A stretch of DNA of 64,000 nt from Nocardia takedensis NBRC 100417. GTDB taxonomy: Bacteria; Actinomycetota; Actinomycetes; Mycobacteriales; Mycobacteriaceae. How positions within the stretch are numbered: the stretch's first letter is position 1; each line of letters begins with the position of its first letter. Of the stretch, positions 26,501-34,773 are shown in pieces. Position numbers and translations under genes: made by a program. The notes below the pieces were generated by a model that saw only the letters and a list, made by a program, of their open reading frames with translations, searched no databases and was not told where the DNA came from. The stretch is taken from the NCBI RefSeq assembly GCF_000308695.1, contig NZ_BAGG01000264.1:40037-104036 (forward strand), in the 5' to 3' direction.

Positions 26501-29203
26501 GCCGACCGGGGCGTCGGCGTCGGCCGGTTCGAGCCAGAACCGTTGCCGCTGAAAGGGATAGTTCGGCAGCCGCACCGAGCGGTGCCGTTCCCTGGGAAAC
26601 AGCGAGGCCCAGTCGACACCGATGCCCGCGCAGTGCAGATCGGCGGCGGAGCGGAGGAACTGCTGAACGCCGTGGGTGTCGCGCCGCAGTGTCATGGCGG
26701 TCGTCACCGGGACACCGGCTTCGGCGGCCAGATCCTCGATGGCTCCGAGCAGCAGCGGATGAGCGCTGCACTCGATGAAGACCTGGTGCCCGGCGCCGAT
26801 CGCCGACAGCGTCGCGAGGTCGAAACGGACCGGCTGCCTGCCGTTGTCGAACCAGTAGTCGACATCGGGTTCGGCGTCGAGCAGGTTCCCGGTGACCGTC
26901 GAGAAGAACGGGATGGCGGGCGCTCGCGGGACGATTCCGGCGATGTCGGCGGCGAACTCGTCGCGGAATTCGTCCAGTTTCGGGGAATGGCCCGCGCCGT
27001 CGGCGCCGCGGACGACGAACGCGCGGATGTTCTCCGACCGGAGCTGTTCCTGGATCGCCGTCACCTCGGCGGTCGCCCCGGAGACGACGACCTGCGCGGG
27101 ACCGTTGACCACGGCCACCGACACCGTCGACCGATACGGTTCGATCCGCCGCTGCACTTCGGCCACCGGGAGTTCGGTGACCAGCATCGTCCCGATTCCC
27201 CGCATCTTGGTCCTGACCCGGGTCCGGGCGACGATGATGCGCGCGCCCTCCTCGAGCGTGAGGGCCCCGGCGACCACCGCCGCGGCGATCTCGCCCTGCG
27301 AATGGCCGATCACCGCGCCCGGTTCGACGCCGTGGGCCCGCCACATCGCGGCCAGCGCGACCGTGACGGCGTAGGAGGCAGGCCACTGGACTTCCGGATC
27401 GTCCAGTGTCGGCGCGCCCGGTTCCTGCCGCAGCACGTCGAGCACCGAGCAGGACAGGAACGGCGCGAGGGCGGCGTCGGCCGCGCGCAGGGTTTCGGCG
27501 AAGACGGGGGAGACCTCCAGCAGGTCAGCGCCCATGCCGGCCCAGTGCGCGCCCTGCCCGGAGAACACCAGGACCGGCCGTCCCAGACCCGGACGGGCAA
27601 CACCGGTCGACACGTCGCCGCCGGGTTCGCCGCGTTCGACCGTCGACAGGGATTCGGCGAAGGAGTCCCGGCAGTCGGCGACGACGACCGCGCGATGTTT
27701 GAACGGGGCGCGCGAGTGCACCAGGGCCGCGCCGATATCGGCGATCGTGTCCGTGGACGTGGCGAGCCAGGTGCGCAACCGCGCCGCTTGTTCCCGCAGC
27801 GCCCGATCCGATCGCGCCGAGAGGACCCACGCGGTCCACGGCAGGTCGGCGCCCGTCGACTCGCTCCGCGGCTCCGGCGCGCCGGGCGCTTCCTCGACGA
27901 TGACGTGCACGTTTGTTCCGGACAGGCCGAACGCCGACACCCCGGCGCGCCTGGGTTCGCCGTTGGCCTCCCACGGTCGCGGCCGGTCCAGCAGTCGAAC
28001 GGCGCTGTCGTCCCAGTCGACGCGGGAGTTCGGGGTGCCGATGTTGAGGGTGGCCGGAAGCCGCCCGTGCTCCATGGCCTTGATCATCTTGATCACCCCG
28101 GCGACACCGGCGGCGGCCTGGGTGTGGCCGATATTCGATTTGACCGAACCGAGCCACAGCGGACGATCGGGCGCGCGGTCGCGACCGTAGCTGTTGATCA
28201 GCGCGCGGACCTCGATGACATCGCCTACCGCGGTGCCCGTCCCGTGGCCGTCGACCGCGTCGATCTGGTCCGACCGTATGCCCGCGTCGAGGAGGGCCTG
28301 CTCGATGACGCGTTCCTGGGCGGGCCCGTATGGTACGGCCGCCACGCCACTGGACGCGCCGTCCTGATTGGCGGCCGTGCCCCGGATGACGCCCAGGATC
28401 CGATGGCCGCGGCGTCTGGCCTGTCCGAGTCGCTCCAGCAGCAGCAGTCCCGCGCCCTCACCCCATCCGGTGCCGTCGGCGTCGTCGGAATAGGCTTTCA
28501 CCCGTCCGTCGCGCGCGTTGACCTGTTTGCGGGAGAAGTCGATGAACGCGCCCGGCGAGGACATCACGGCCACGCCGCCCGCGATCGCGAGATCGCATTC
28601 GGCCTCGCGCAGGGAACGGCACGCCAGGTGGATCGCCATCAACGACGACGAACACGCCGTGTCGACGGTCAGCGACGGTCCGTGCAGCCCCAGGAAATGC
28701 GAGATGCGCCCGGACACGACACTCGGCGCGTTGCCGGAGACCAGGAAACCCTCGCTGTCGGTGGGCACCTGGAAGAAATGCGAAAGATAGTCCTTCTCGT
28801 TCGTGCCGACGAAGACGCCGGTATCGCTCTTGCGCAGCGCGTGCGGGGCGATCCCCGAATTCTCCGCAAGTTCCCAGGCGATCTCGAGCACCAGGCGTTG
28901 CTGGGGGTCCATCGCCGCGGCTTCCTTGGGGGATATGCCGAAGAAATCGGCGTCGAAGTCCGCTACGCCGGTGAGGAACGCGCCGGACCTGGTGTAGGTG
29001 GTCCCGGAATTGTGCGGGTCCGGATCGTAGATCCGCGCGATGTCCCAGCCCCGATCCGTGGGTAGATCGGTGACCACATCTGCTTCTCTGCTCAGCACCT
29101 CCCACATGTCCTCGGGGGAGGAGATGCCGCCGCCGAATCGGCAGGCCATGCCGATCACGGCGATGCTGTCCTCAGGGTTTCGATCAGGCCGCGAAGTATT
29201 CAT
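23564..29203 (-). CDS. Type I polyketide synthase, single module KS-AT-KR-ACP-TE
   Basis: The 1879-residue enzyme has these domains in order. KS (about 12-435) has Cys184 in D-T-A-C-S-S-S, His320 and His360. AT (about 540-840) has Ser635 in G-H-S-Q-G-E. KR (about 1185-1360) has T-G-G-T-G-G-L-A and Tyr1331. ACP (about 1495-1570) has Ser1531 in G-M-D-S. TE (about 1650-1875) has Ser1730 in G-Y-S-S-G. There is no DH or ER. The AT specificity loop reads G-A-G-H (736-739) instead of Y-A-S-H or H-A-F-H, so the extender is not predictable. In the KR, Gly1335 replaces the usual Asn near Tyr, and there is no L-D-D motif (A-type if active). It starts directly with the KS and has no loading domain or long docking coil, so it probably takes an acyl group from elsewhere (perhaps the type II system) and releases a short beta-hydroxy product. 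Confidence 0.93.
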   Translation of the reverse strand: MNTSRPDRNPEDSIAVIGMACRFGGGISSPEDMWEVLSREADVVTDLPTDRGWDIARIYDPDPHNSGTTYTRSGAFLTGVADFDADFFGISPKEAAAMDPQQRLVLEIAWELAENSGIAPHALRKSDTGVFVGTNEKDYLSHFFQVPTDSEGFLVSGNAPSVVSGRISHFLGLHGPSLTVDTACSSSLMAIHLACRSLREAECDLAIAGGVAVMSSPGAFIDFSRKQVNARDGRVKAYSDDADGTGWGEGAGLLLLERLGQARRRGHRILGVIRGTAANQDGASSGVAAVPYGPAQERVIEQALLDAGIRSDQIDAVDGHGTGTAVGDVIEVRALINSYGRDRAPDRPLWLGSVKSNIGHTQAAAGVAGVIKMIKAMEHGRLPATLNIGTPNSRVDWDDSAVRLLDRPRPWEANGEPRRAGVSAFGLSGTNVHVIVEEAPGAPEPRSESTGADLPWTAWVLSARSDRALREQAARLRTWLATSTDTIADIGAALVHSRAPFKHRAVVVADCRDSFAESLSTVERGEPGGDVSTGVARPGLGRPVLVFSGQGAHWAGMGADLLEVSPVFAETLRAADAALAPFLSCSVLDVLRQEPGAPTLDDPEVQWPASYAVTVALAAMWRAHGVEPGAVIGHSQGEIAAAVVAGALTLEEGARIIVARTRVRTKMRGIGTMLVTELPVAEVQRRIEPYRSTVSVAVVNGPAQVVVSGATAEVTAIQEQLRSENIRAFVVRGADGAGHSPKLDEFRDEFAADIAGIVPRAPAIPFFSTVTGNLLDAEPDVDYWFDNGRQPVRFDLATLSAIGAGHQVFIECSAHPLLLGAIEDLAAEAGVPVTTAMTLRRDTHGVQQFLRSAADLHCAGIGVDWASLFPRERHRSVRLPNYPFQRQRFWLEPADADAPVGGRTAEHEAFWQAVEQGDAATFAQTLGLTGAGELAALAEVLPSLSDWHRRDTVTSTIEANRYGVVWEPSAQPPPLRGRAGSWLVLVPAARARDQVTEQVLEAVRARAEDVRVLAVAPHDDRSSLTARLRDESTGGAAFTGVVSLLALDESPSPATDSVPTGTAHNLALAQALGDAGIDAPLTLLTQGAVRTGDSDRLEHPIQEQTWALGRVVALEHPERWGNLIDLPARPDAVVVRNLAAMLTEHVEDQIALRGNGHLVRRLAPGAKLRRDRTAIEQRWQPGPADTVLVTGGTGGLARPVTKWLAERGAGRLILASRRGQEAEGIAEHVAELTALGAEVTVVACDVRDRRAVRAVLDGEHAITAVFHLAGVGRLQSISESTAADFAEVFGAKAAGARVIHELTEELDIRLAAFVLFSSVSVLWGAGRQAPYGASGAYLHALAEHRRGRGLSATAIAWTAWNCPGMGMRDAAQEALRRQGLPDGAFDQLGMTEAQAAMQVARHWGFAVFEPEFQLHVLEDALASAEPVTVVADVEWERFTAGYASARRRPLLSGIPEALRVMDELEGIGAGGPSPGQSEGAQAWKDRLRQAPPGERASISLDLVCSEIAAVLGYDATQIDPDRPFIEMGMDSIVAVQLRNQLGRATDLRLPGSIAFTRPTPRALAEHILSATLVNTGIAEDAAPPAPDAKVTEPVPSEADSSDSLVRLYLGACEQGRAVDAARMVQFAGRLRPAFTAPDVPPRLPRPVQLAEGAEHPVLVCTTPYAAPSGPHQYVRFVAPFRGDRQVWAIPNPGFAKDELLAADLPTLFETQARAVLDVVGDAPFVLTGYSSGGWVAYGTAAHLESLGRSPAGVIMLDSFSLRHHDDARIFATMINQLRSLEGLVDVPSEELTAMGHYGPLFEHWAASPLPELSIPVLLVRAEEQPMLDPETGEFAPPPDEVTVTRMTPGNHYTMMTDHALRASAVVRDWLAETFPAAPR

Positions 29204-29242
29204 CTGCTGCGATCTCCAGGCAACTCGGGACGGTCATCCATA

Positions 29243-31084
29243 TCAATCCAGTTCCAGCTCCGGCCGGTACATGTCCAGCCAGGCGTGGATGTCGACGGAC
29301 CGGTCCAGCGCCGTCCGTGTGAGGGGGTTCATGCGCGAGGGGTCCTCGGCGATCGCGTCGAGCATCCATTTCCGGTCGATCAGGTCGAACACGGGCGAAT
29401 TCGGTTCGGCGAGGATCTGTTTCGCGAGCTGTTGCAGGTTCGCCGCGTAGACCGGGTCCTGCGTCGACGGGTACGGGCTCTTCACCCGGTCCACGACCGA
29501 TTGCGGGAGCACATGTTTCGTGGCGTGCCGCAGCAGGCTCTTCTCCCGGCCGTCGAAACTCTTCAGCGACCACGGGGTGTTGTAGACGTATTCCACGAGA
29601 CGGTGATCGCAGAACGGCACCCGCACTTCGAGACCGACCGCCATCGACATCCGATCCTTGCGGTCCAACAGGATCCGCAGCAGCCGGGTCAGGTGCAGGT
29701 GGCACATCTCGCGCATGCGGCGATCGGCCGCGGATTCACCGGGCAGGTGTTCGACCTCCGCGCGCGCCGCCGCGTAGGCGTCGGCGGTGAAGGCGTCGAT
29801 GTCGAGCCGTTCACGCAGTCCCGGATGCAGCGAGTCGAAGCGGGGAGCGTTGCGGGTGGCCGCGAGGGAGAAGGCCAGCCAAGGGAAGGTGTCGGCGGCG
29901 AGCACTCCCTCGTCGCGGAACCACGGGTAGCCGCCGAACACCTCGTCGGCCGCTTCGCCCGACAGCGCCACCGTCGAGTGTTCGCGAATCGCCCGGAACA
30001 GCAGGTAGAGCGACAGATCCATATCGCCGAGTCCGACGGGATTGTCGCGCGCGGCGATCACCGCGCGCCGGACCGAGAGATCCGACAGCTCGGCCGAACT
30101 CAGCCGCACGTCACGATGGTCGGAGCGCACCAGGGTCGCGACCGCGTCGACGAACGGCGAATCGGGGGTGTCGCGCATCTCGTCGGGGACGAAGTCGTGG
30201 TCGAGGAATTCCACCGAGAAGGTCCGCAACCGCTCGCCGCGCCGCGCGAGACTCGCCGCGGCCAGGCCGGTGATGGCGCTGGAATCCAGTCCGCCCGAGA
30301 GCAGTACGCAGCGCGGTACGTCGGAGACCAGTTGTCGCTCGACGATGTCGTCGAGCAGTTCCCGCACCCGCTCGACGGTCCGGTCCCGGTCGTCGGTGTG
30401 TTCGGTCGCGCGCAGTCGCCAGTAGGCCCGCCGGTGGATTCCGTGGCGGTCCACCCGGGCCAGCGTCCCGGGCAGCAACTCGGACATGCCTTTCCACAGC
30501 GCCCAGCCCGGGTCCTTGGTCTGGGTGAACATCTCGCGCAGCCCGTCGAGATCGACGGCCCCGCGCACCGACGGGTTGGCCAGGATCGCCTTCTGCTCCG
30601 ACCCGAACACCACGCCGTCGGGCGTCGGGTAGTAGTAGAAGGGTTTGATGCCCAGGCGGTCCCGGATCATCACCAGCTTCTCCTCGCGCTGGTCCCAGAT
30701 CGCGAACGCGTACATGCCGTTGAGCTGGTCGACGACGTTCTCGCCCCACTCCAGGTAGCCGTGCAGCACCACTTCGGTGTCGCTGTCGGTGCGGAACCGG
30801 TGTCCCAGCGCCGACAACCGCGCACGCAGGTCCCGGTAGTTGTAGGTCTCGCCCGAATACACCAGGGCGACCTCACCCGCGGGCGTGCTCACGCTCATCG
30901 GCTGGGTGCCACCGGGGAGGTCGATGACGGCCAGCCGCCGGTGCCCCAGCCCGGCGTGCGGGCGCAGGAAGACGCCGCTCCCGTCGGGCCCGCGGCAGGC
31001 CATCGTCTCGGTCATCGCGTCGAGGACGCTCTGTCGGCGGGTCAGGTCGGCGTCGAACGATACCCAACCGGCGATTCCGCACAT
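29243..31084 (-). CDS. asnB: Asparagine synthetase-like amidotransferase
   Basis: The 613-residue protein begins M-C-G-I-A-G, with Cys2 as the glutaminase nucleophile. It has R-G-P-D-G near residue 33 and an ATP-pyrophosphatase domain with S-G-G-L-D-S-S, then a complete synthetase domain (R-K-D-R-M-S-M, V-R-V-P-F-C-D). It transfers glutamine-derived ammonia to an activated carboxylate. In polyketide clusters such homologues make amide starters (OxyD type) or close amide/lactam rings (FdmV type). Here it lies between the SDR and the PKS module, so tailoring of a polyketide carboxylate to an amide is likely. Primary asparagine synthesis is unlikely because of the cluster context. Confidence 0.9.
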   Translation of the reverse strand: MCGIAGWVSFDADLTRRQSVLDAMTETMACRGPDGSGVFLRPHAGLGHRRLAVIDLPGGTQPMSVSTPAGEVALVYSGETYNYRDLRARLSALGHRFRTDSDTEVVLHGYLEWGENVVDQLNGMYAFAIWDQREEKLVMIRDRLGIKPFYYYPTPDGVVFGSEQKAILANPSVRGAVDLDGLREMFTQTKDPGWALWKGMSELLPGTLARVDRHGIHRRAYWRLRATEHTDDRDRTVERVRELLDDIVERQLVSDVPRCVLLSGGLDSSAITGLAAASLARRGERLRTFSVEFLDHDFVPDEMRDTPDSPFVDAVATLVRSDHRDVRLSSAELSDLSVRRAVIAARDNPVGLGDMDLSLYLLFRAIREHSTVALSGEAADEVFGGYPWFRDEGVLAADTFPWLAFSLAATRNAPRFDSLHPGLRERLDIDAFTADAYAAARAEVEHLPGESAADRRMREMCHLHLTRLLRILLDRKDRMSMAVGLEVRVPFCDHRLVEYVYNTPWSLKSFDGREKSLLRHATKHVLPQSVVDRVKSPYPSTQDPVYAANLQQLAKQILAEPNSPVFDLIDRKWMLDAIAEDPSRMNPLTRTALDRSVDIHAWLDMYRPELELD

Positions 31085-31177
31085 GTCACGGCCTCTCGTG
31101 GATTCGGCTTGCGTGGAGGAATGTCGTTGTCACGGACAGGGATCGACCCTTCGCGCGAGGTGCGCGCGGGCGGTCGG

Positions 31178-32017
31178 TCAGCTGGGCAGCGGCAGGACGG
31201 CGGGCCAGTCCTTGCCCCGGGCCAGCGCGTCGGTCCCGCCGTCGCAGAACACCACCGAACCGATGAAGTACGCGGCCTGATCGGAGAGCAGGAACGACAC
31301 CAGCGCGGCGATCTCCTCGGGCTTGCCCGCGCGACCCGCCGGTGTGGCGGCCAGAAAGGCCCGTACGCCCGCGCCGACCAGGACATCCTGTATGCACTGC
31401 TCGGTCATCGGCGTGTCGATGATGCCGGGAGCGATGGCGTTGAGCCGGATGCCCGCGCGGACGTATTCCGCCGATCTGGTGCGCGCGTACCAGGCGAGCG
31501 CCGCCTTGGTCGCGGGATAGGCGTGGACGGGACCGAGTTCGGCGAAGGAGTCGGCGATCTCGCGCGCTTTCTGCTCGTCGCCTGCGAGGCAGGCTTCGGC
31601 CAACTCCACCGGCCAGCCGGGCTGGGTGACGGCGGCATTGGACGACATCAGGATGACCGAGGCGTTCCCGGCCGCCTCCAGCGCGGGCCGCAGCCCCTCG
31701 AGCAGCGTGATCGCGCCGAAGTAGTTGACCGACACCAGCAGGGCGCCGGGCCGCTCGTTCGCCGCGGCGAGGCCGGCGCAGGGCAGGAATCCGCTCAGCC
31801 TGCCCTCGCTGAGACGGGTGATCTCCGCGATCGCGTGCTCGCGGCCCTCGGGCGTGCCCAGGTCGGCGACGACGTCCGCGTCTCGTCGTCCGACACCGAT
31901 CACCCGGTATCCCGCCAGACGCAGCTGATCCGAGACTGCCGCGCCGATCCCCGAACTCGACCCGGTGACCGCTATCGTCCGATCCTGCGGCGGTCGGTTC
32001 GCGAGGCCGTTGGTCAT
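31178..32017 (-). CDS. Short-chain dehydrogenase/reductase
   Basis: The 279-residue SDR has T-G-S-S-S-G-I-G near residues 19-26 and the catalytic Y-P-A-T-K, with a Ser upstream in M-S-S-N. The C-terminus (V-V-F-C-D-G-G) is typical of classical SDRs. It is a cytoplasmic NAD(P)-dependent oxidoreductase acting on a hydroxyl or ketone. The long loop around residues 130-155 may shape the substrate pocket. It belongs to the minus-strand biosynthetic operon with the thioesterase, ferredoxin, P450 and amidotransferase; the 93-base gap to the next gene carries no visible feature. Confidence 0.88.
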   Translation of the reverse strand: MTNGLANRPPQDRTIAVTGSSSGIGAAVSDQLRLAGYRVIGVGRRDADVVADLGTPEGREHAIAEITRLSEGRLSGFLPCAGLAAANERPGALLVSVNYFGAITLLEGLRPALEAAGNASVILMSSNAAVTQPGWPVELAEACLAGDEQKAREIADSFAELGPVHAYPATKAALAWYARTRSAEYVRAGIRLNAIAPGIIDTPMTEQCIQDVLVGAGVRAFLAATPAGRAGKPEEIAALVSFLLSDQAAYFIGSVVFCDGGTDALARGKDWPAVLPLPS

Positions 32018-32060
32018 CGGGCAACTCCTGTGTGTGTGGACGGCGATTGCCGGTGCATGG

Positions 32061-33329
32061 TCAGGCCGGTTCGAAGGTGATCTCGAGCCGTTGCAGACCG
32101 CGCAGCAGATAGGTCGGTTCGTATTGGAAGTTGCGATCCTCGGCCGGTCCGTGCGCGTTCTCGTCGATGGCGAGGTCGCGGACGCGGTCGAGCAGTCGGT
32201 TGATCGTGATCAAGCCCTCGGCGCGCGCCAGTCCCGCACCGACGCAGGTGTGGATACCGCGCCCGAACGACAGGTGCTCGCGGGCGTTGACGCGGTCGAT
32301 GTCGAACTCGTGCGGATTGTCGAATTTGCGCGGATCGCGATTCGCGGCGTCGAGGCTGAGCGTGATCAGCGTTCCCGGGGCGATCTCCACGCCGCCGAGG
32401 GTGGTGCGCTTCTTGGTGAGACGGAAGTCGACCTTGGTCGGGCACTCGATGCGCAGCGCCTCCTCCATGAAGGGCGCGATGCGGCCACGGTCCTCGCGCA
32501 GCGTCTTCCGCAACTCCGGTCGCTCGGCCAGCACGCGCACGAGCGCGCCGAGCATCTTGGTGACCGTTTCCTGCCCCGCGGCGAAGAGCAGGGTCGCGGG
32601 CCGCACGACTTCGATGAGTTCGGGGATCGACCCGTCGGCGTGGGTCGTCGCGGCCAGGATGCCGAGGATGTCATCGCGCGGGGCCTCGCGCCGCTCGGTG
32701 ACGTAGGCGCCGAACGTCTCGTCCAGCCACCGCAGCGGGTTGACGCCGACGGGTGCGTGGTCCAACGCCCCCACCCGGTTGCCCTTCCCGGCCAGCCTGG
32801 CGCGGAACTCGGCGCGATCCTCGTCGGGGACGCCGAGCAGGTCGGCGATCGCCAGGGCGGCGAACGGTTTCGCGTAGTCGCCCATGAATTCGCATCGGCC
32901 CTCGGCGAGGAATTCGTCGAACTGGTTGTCCGCCAACACCCAGAGGAAATCCTCGTTCTCCTTGAGTCGCTTCGGCGTCAGGATCCGGCTCAGCATTCCC
33001 CGCGTGCGGGTGTGCTGGGGCGGGTCCATCGTGACCACGTGCTCGCTGATCGGGAACAGGTGACGATGCGCCTCGATCTGGTCGCTGATGTCGTCCCCTT
33101 CGGGCTCGAACGGCAGCGGTGGGAACGGCCCGCCGATGGCGACGCAGGAGGAATAGGTGCCCGGGTCCCGGAACACCTCGATGGCCTCCTGGTACCCGGT
33201 GACGAGTACGGAACCGTGATTCGGTTCGCGGTAGACCGGGTTCTGACCGCGCAGGAACTCCAGATATTCGTAGGGGTTCTGGGCGATGGCCGGATCGGAG
33301 AAGAAGTCGACGGAGGCCAGATCGGTCAT
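32061..33329 (-). CDS. Cytochrome P450
   Basis: The 422-residue P450 has an I-helix A-A-G-Q-E-T-V, E-E-A-L-R in the K-helix, and the heme loop F-G-R-G-I-H-T-C-V-G. Its length and N-terminus are normal for the bacterial class. It is preceded by a ferredoxin gene 74 bases upstream, a usual actinobacterial redox pair; no ferredoxin reductase is visible here, so a host enzyme must supply electrons. It is a tailoring oxidase, substrate unknown. Confidence 0.93.
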   Translation of the reverse strand: MTDLASVDFFSDPAIAQNPYEYLEFLRGQNPVYREPNHGSVLVTGYQEAIEVFRDPGTYSSCVAIGGPFPPLPFEPEGDDISDQIEAHRHLFPISEHVVTMDPPQHTRTRGMLSRILTPKRLKENEDFLWVLADNQFDEFLAEGRCEFMGDYAKPFAALAIADLLGVPDEDRAEFRARLAGKGNRVGALDHAPVGVNPLRWLDETFGAYVTERREAPRDDILGILAATTHADGSIPELIEVVRPATLLFAAGQETVTKMLGALVRVLAERPELRKTLREDRGRIAPFMEEALRIECPTKVDFRLTKKRTTLGGVEIAPGTLITLSLDAANRDPRKFDNPHEFDIDRVNAREHLSFGRGIHTCVGAGLARAEGLITINRLLDRVRDLAIDENAHGPAEDRNFQYEPTYLLRGLQRLEITFEPA

Positions 33330-33403
33330 GTGCTCGTCAGCCTTTCGTGGTGGAGGAGAACGTGGATGGTCGCGGCACGCACCGCCCGGTCGATCGGCTC
33401 CGG

Positions 33404-33592
33404 TCAGCCCACGACGATCGCCCACTCCGGACACGCCCCGGCGGCCGCCGCGGCCGCCCGCTCGAGGTCGACGGGAACGTCGGACCGCCGCGCCTCGGCG
33501 TAGCCGTGCTCGGTCAGGGCGAACAGTTCCGGGCACAGCGACACGCAGATGCCGTGGCCACCGCAGCGGTCGGGATCGAGGGACACCTTCAT
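33404..33592 (-). CDS. Small ferredoxin of P450 type
   Basis: The 62-residue protein has C-G-G-H-G-I-C near residues 10-16, an extra Cys (L-C-P-E-L-F) at residue 20 and a C-terminal C-P near residue 53. This is the C-x2-H-x2-C pattern seen in actinobacterial [3Fe-4S] ferredoxins with His in place of the second Cys; the extra Cys is unusual. The ATG (33592) is preceded by GAGG. It should deliver single electrons to the P450s of the cluster. Confidence 0.9.
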   Translation of the reverse strand: MKVSLDPDRCGGHGICVSLCPELFALTEHGYAEARRSDVPVDLERAAAAAAGACPEWAIVVG

Positions 33593-33643
33593 CACACCTC
33601 ACTCACGGCCCGCTCGGGTGCGCGGGCCTGGCGGAACTTCGGC

Positions 33644-34474
33644 CTACTGTGGGTCGCCGCGCCGCGCCGAGAGCGCCTGCGCGGCGGAGAACGCGGACAG
33701 GTCGATCTGCCCGAGGCCGTTGGCGATACCGGTGACCAGGCACAGACCCAGCGGACCGGCGCGGTCGTACATCAGCGCCGACGCGACGGCGACCCCCTCG
33801 GTCGCGACGCGGTCCGCGGCCCGCAGTCCGATCTCGTGGCCCACGGGAAGACGTGACAGGGTCATCGTCACGTCGCAGTTGATGTGGCCGACGCCCTCGG
33901 TTCCTGAGTTGCACACGATATTCGAGGCGTCGGCGGCGTAGGCGGCCGACTGGAACGGCGAGTTGGGCTCGCCGTCCACCAGGGTCGGGACGTCGTGCCA
34001 GGCGCACAGGCGCTCGCCGTGCAGACCCGCGGCGATATCGGTCGTCCAGTCCCGTTCCCCCGACCTGAACAGCATGGCGTGGCCCCCGGCGGCGTCGAGC
34101 GGGTGCGTCGGCGTCGGCGACTCCCGCGCCCGCTGCCACACCCGTCCGGGTGGTTCCTCGGTGGCGGCCGAGTACAGCACCGTCGCGCGGGCCCGCACGC
34201 GGTCCCGCTGCACGATCGAGGTGTCGACGACGCGTACTCGTCTGCCGTCGCGCACCACTTCGCCGCGCAGCCGGATCGGCTCGTTCAGTACCGGACGGAA
34301 CAGATCGACGGTGAACCGCGCGGGGACGAACGACGCTCCTGGACAGTGCCGTTCGGCCTCGCGAGCCAACAGACCGCACACCGCGGTGCCGCGCAGGTGC
34401 GAGTCCGACCACGGACTGACCGCGAGGTCGGTGGCGAGATAGCGGTCCTGCGACATCGTGAAGATCGCGACCAA
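33644..34474 (-). CDS. Acyl-CoA thioesterase-like protein (double hotdog)
   Basis: I choose a TTG start at 34474 because GAGAGGGG lies just before it; an ATG at 34456 is possible. The product of about 276 residues resembles TesB-like acyl-CoA thioesterases with two hotdog units. The first has G-T-A-V-C-G-L-L-A and F-T-V-D-L-F-R-P-V, the second N-C-D-V-T-M-T-L-S-R-L-P-V-G. Where typical members have H-G-G this one has R-G-T, so activity is uncertain. As first gene of the minus-strand biosynthetic operon it could release or edit acyl chains. Confidence 0.75.
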   Translation of the reverse strand: MVAIFTMSQDRYLATDLAVSPWSDSHLRGTAVCGLLAREAERHCPGASFVPARFTVDLFRPVLNEPIRLRGEVVRDGRRVRVVDTSIVQRDRVRARATVLYSAATEEPPGRVWQRARESPTPTHPLDAAGGHAMLFRSGERDWTTDIAAGLHGERLCAWHDVPTLVDGEPNSPFQSAAYAADASNIVCNSGTEGVGHINCDVTMTLSRLPVGHEIGLRAADRVATEGVAVASALMYDRAGPLGLCLVTGIANGLGQIDLSAFSAAQALSARRGDPQ

Positions 34475-34773
34475 GCCGGACCCCTCTCTCCCGCTTCGAG
34501 ATTCCACCGAGTAGAACACGTTTCAGGGCTCGGCGGAAGGGACCGGAACGGCGTTCCAGGTCGTTTCATCGGGAAATAGGTGTGGCCTGTTCATGCCATT
34601 CCCGAGTGTCGCCGACCGGCCGTGCCGAAGGTCTGCGAACTGTTAGCCTCCGATGCTGAGCTACCCGAGATCCTCGCGGAGGTGGCCCGTTTCGCCGCCG
34701 CCGTCGACGCGGGCCCCCGGCTGCCGAGGTGACCGAGTTCCTCCAGCAAGTGCCGGTTTAGGAGGCGATCAGG
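34475..34773. other. Divergent intergenic region before StrR-like gene
   Basis: This gap separates the minus-strand biosynthetic operon from the plus-strand regulator. It holds a perfect GGAACG-G-CGTTCC palindrome (34545-34557) and AGGAGG at about 34760-34765 serving the regulator. A 36-codon open stretch (34622-34732) ends in a helical, Ala-rich sequence and may be a gene remnant. No clear promoter hexamers were found. Confidence 0.5.

Noticed and set aside
26150..29065. Very long open frame on the plus strand opposite the type I PKS
   Set aside because: It is a mirror of the GC-rich codon pattern of the PKS gene; the translation is Arg/Gly/His-rich without any domain, while the minus strand has complete KS and AT domains.
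29285..32080. Long plus-strand open frame opposite the amidotransferase and SDR
   Set aside because: Composition is that of an antisense frame; the genes on the minus strand have all catalytic motifs.
34622..34732. 36-codon frame with helical sequence upstream of the first StrR-like gene
   Set aside because: Too short and without start signal to call as a gene; noted only as a possible remnant.
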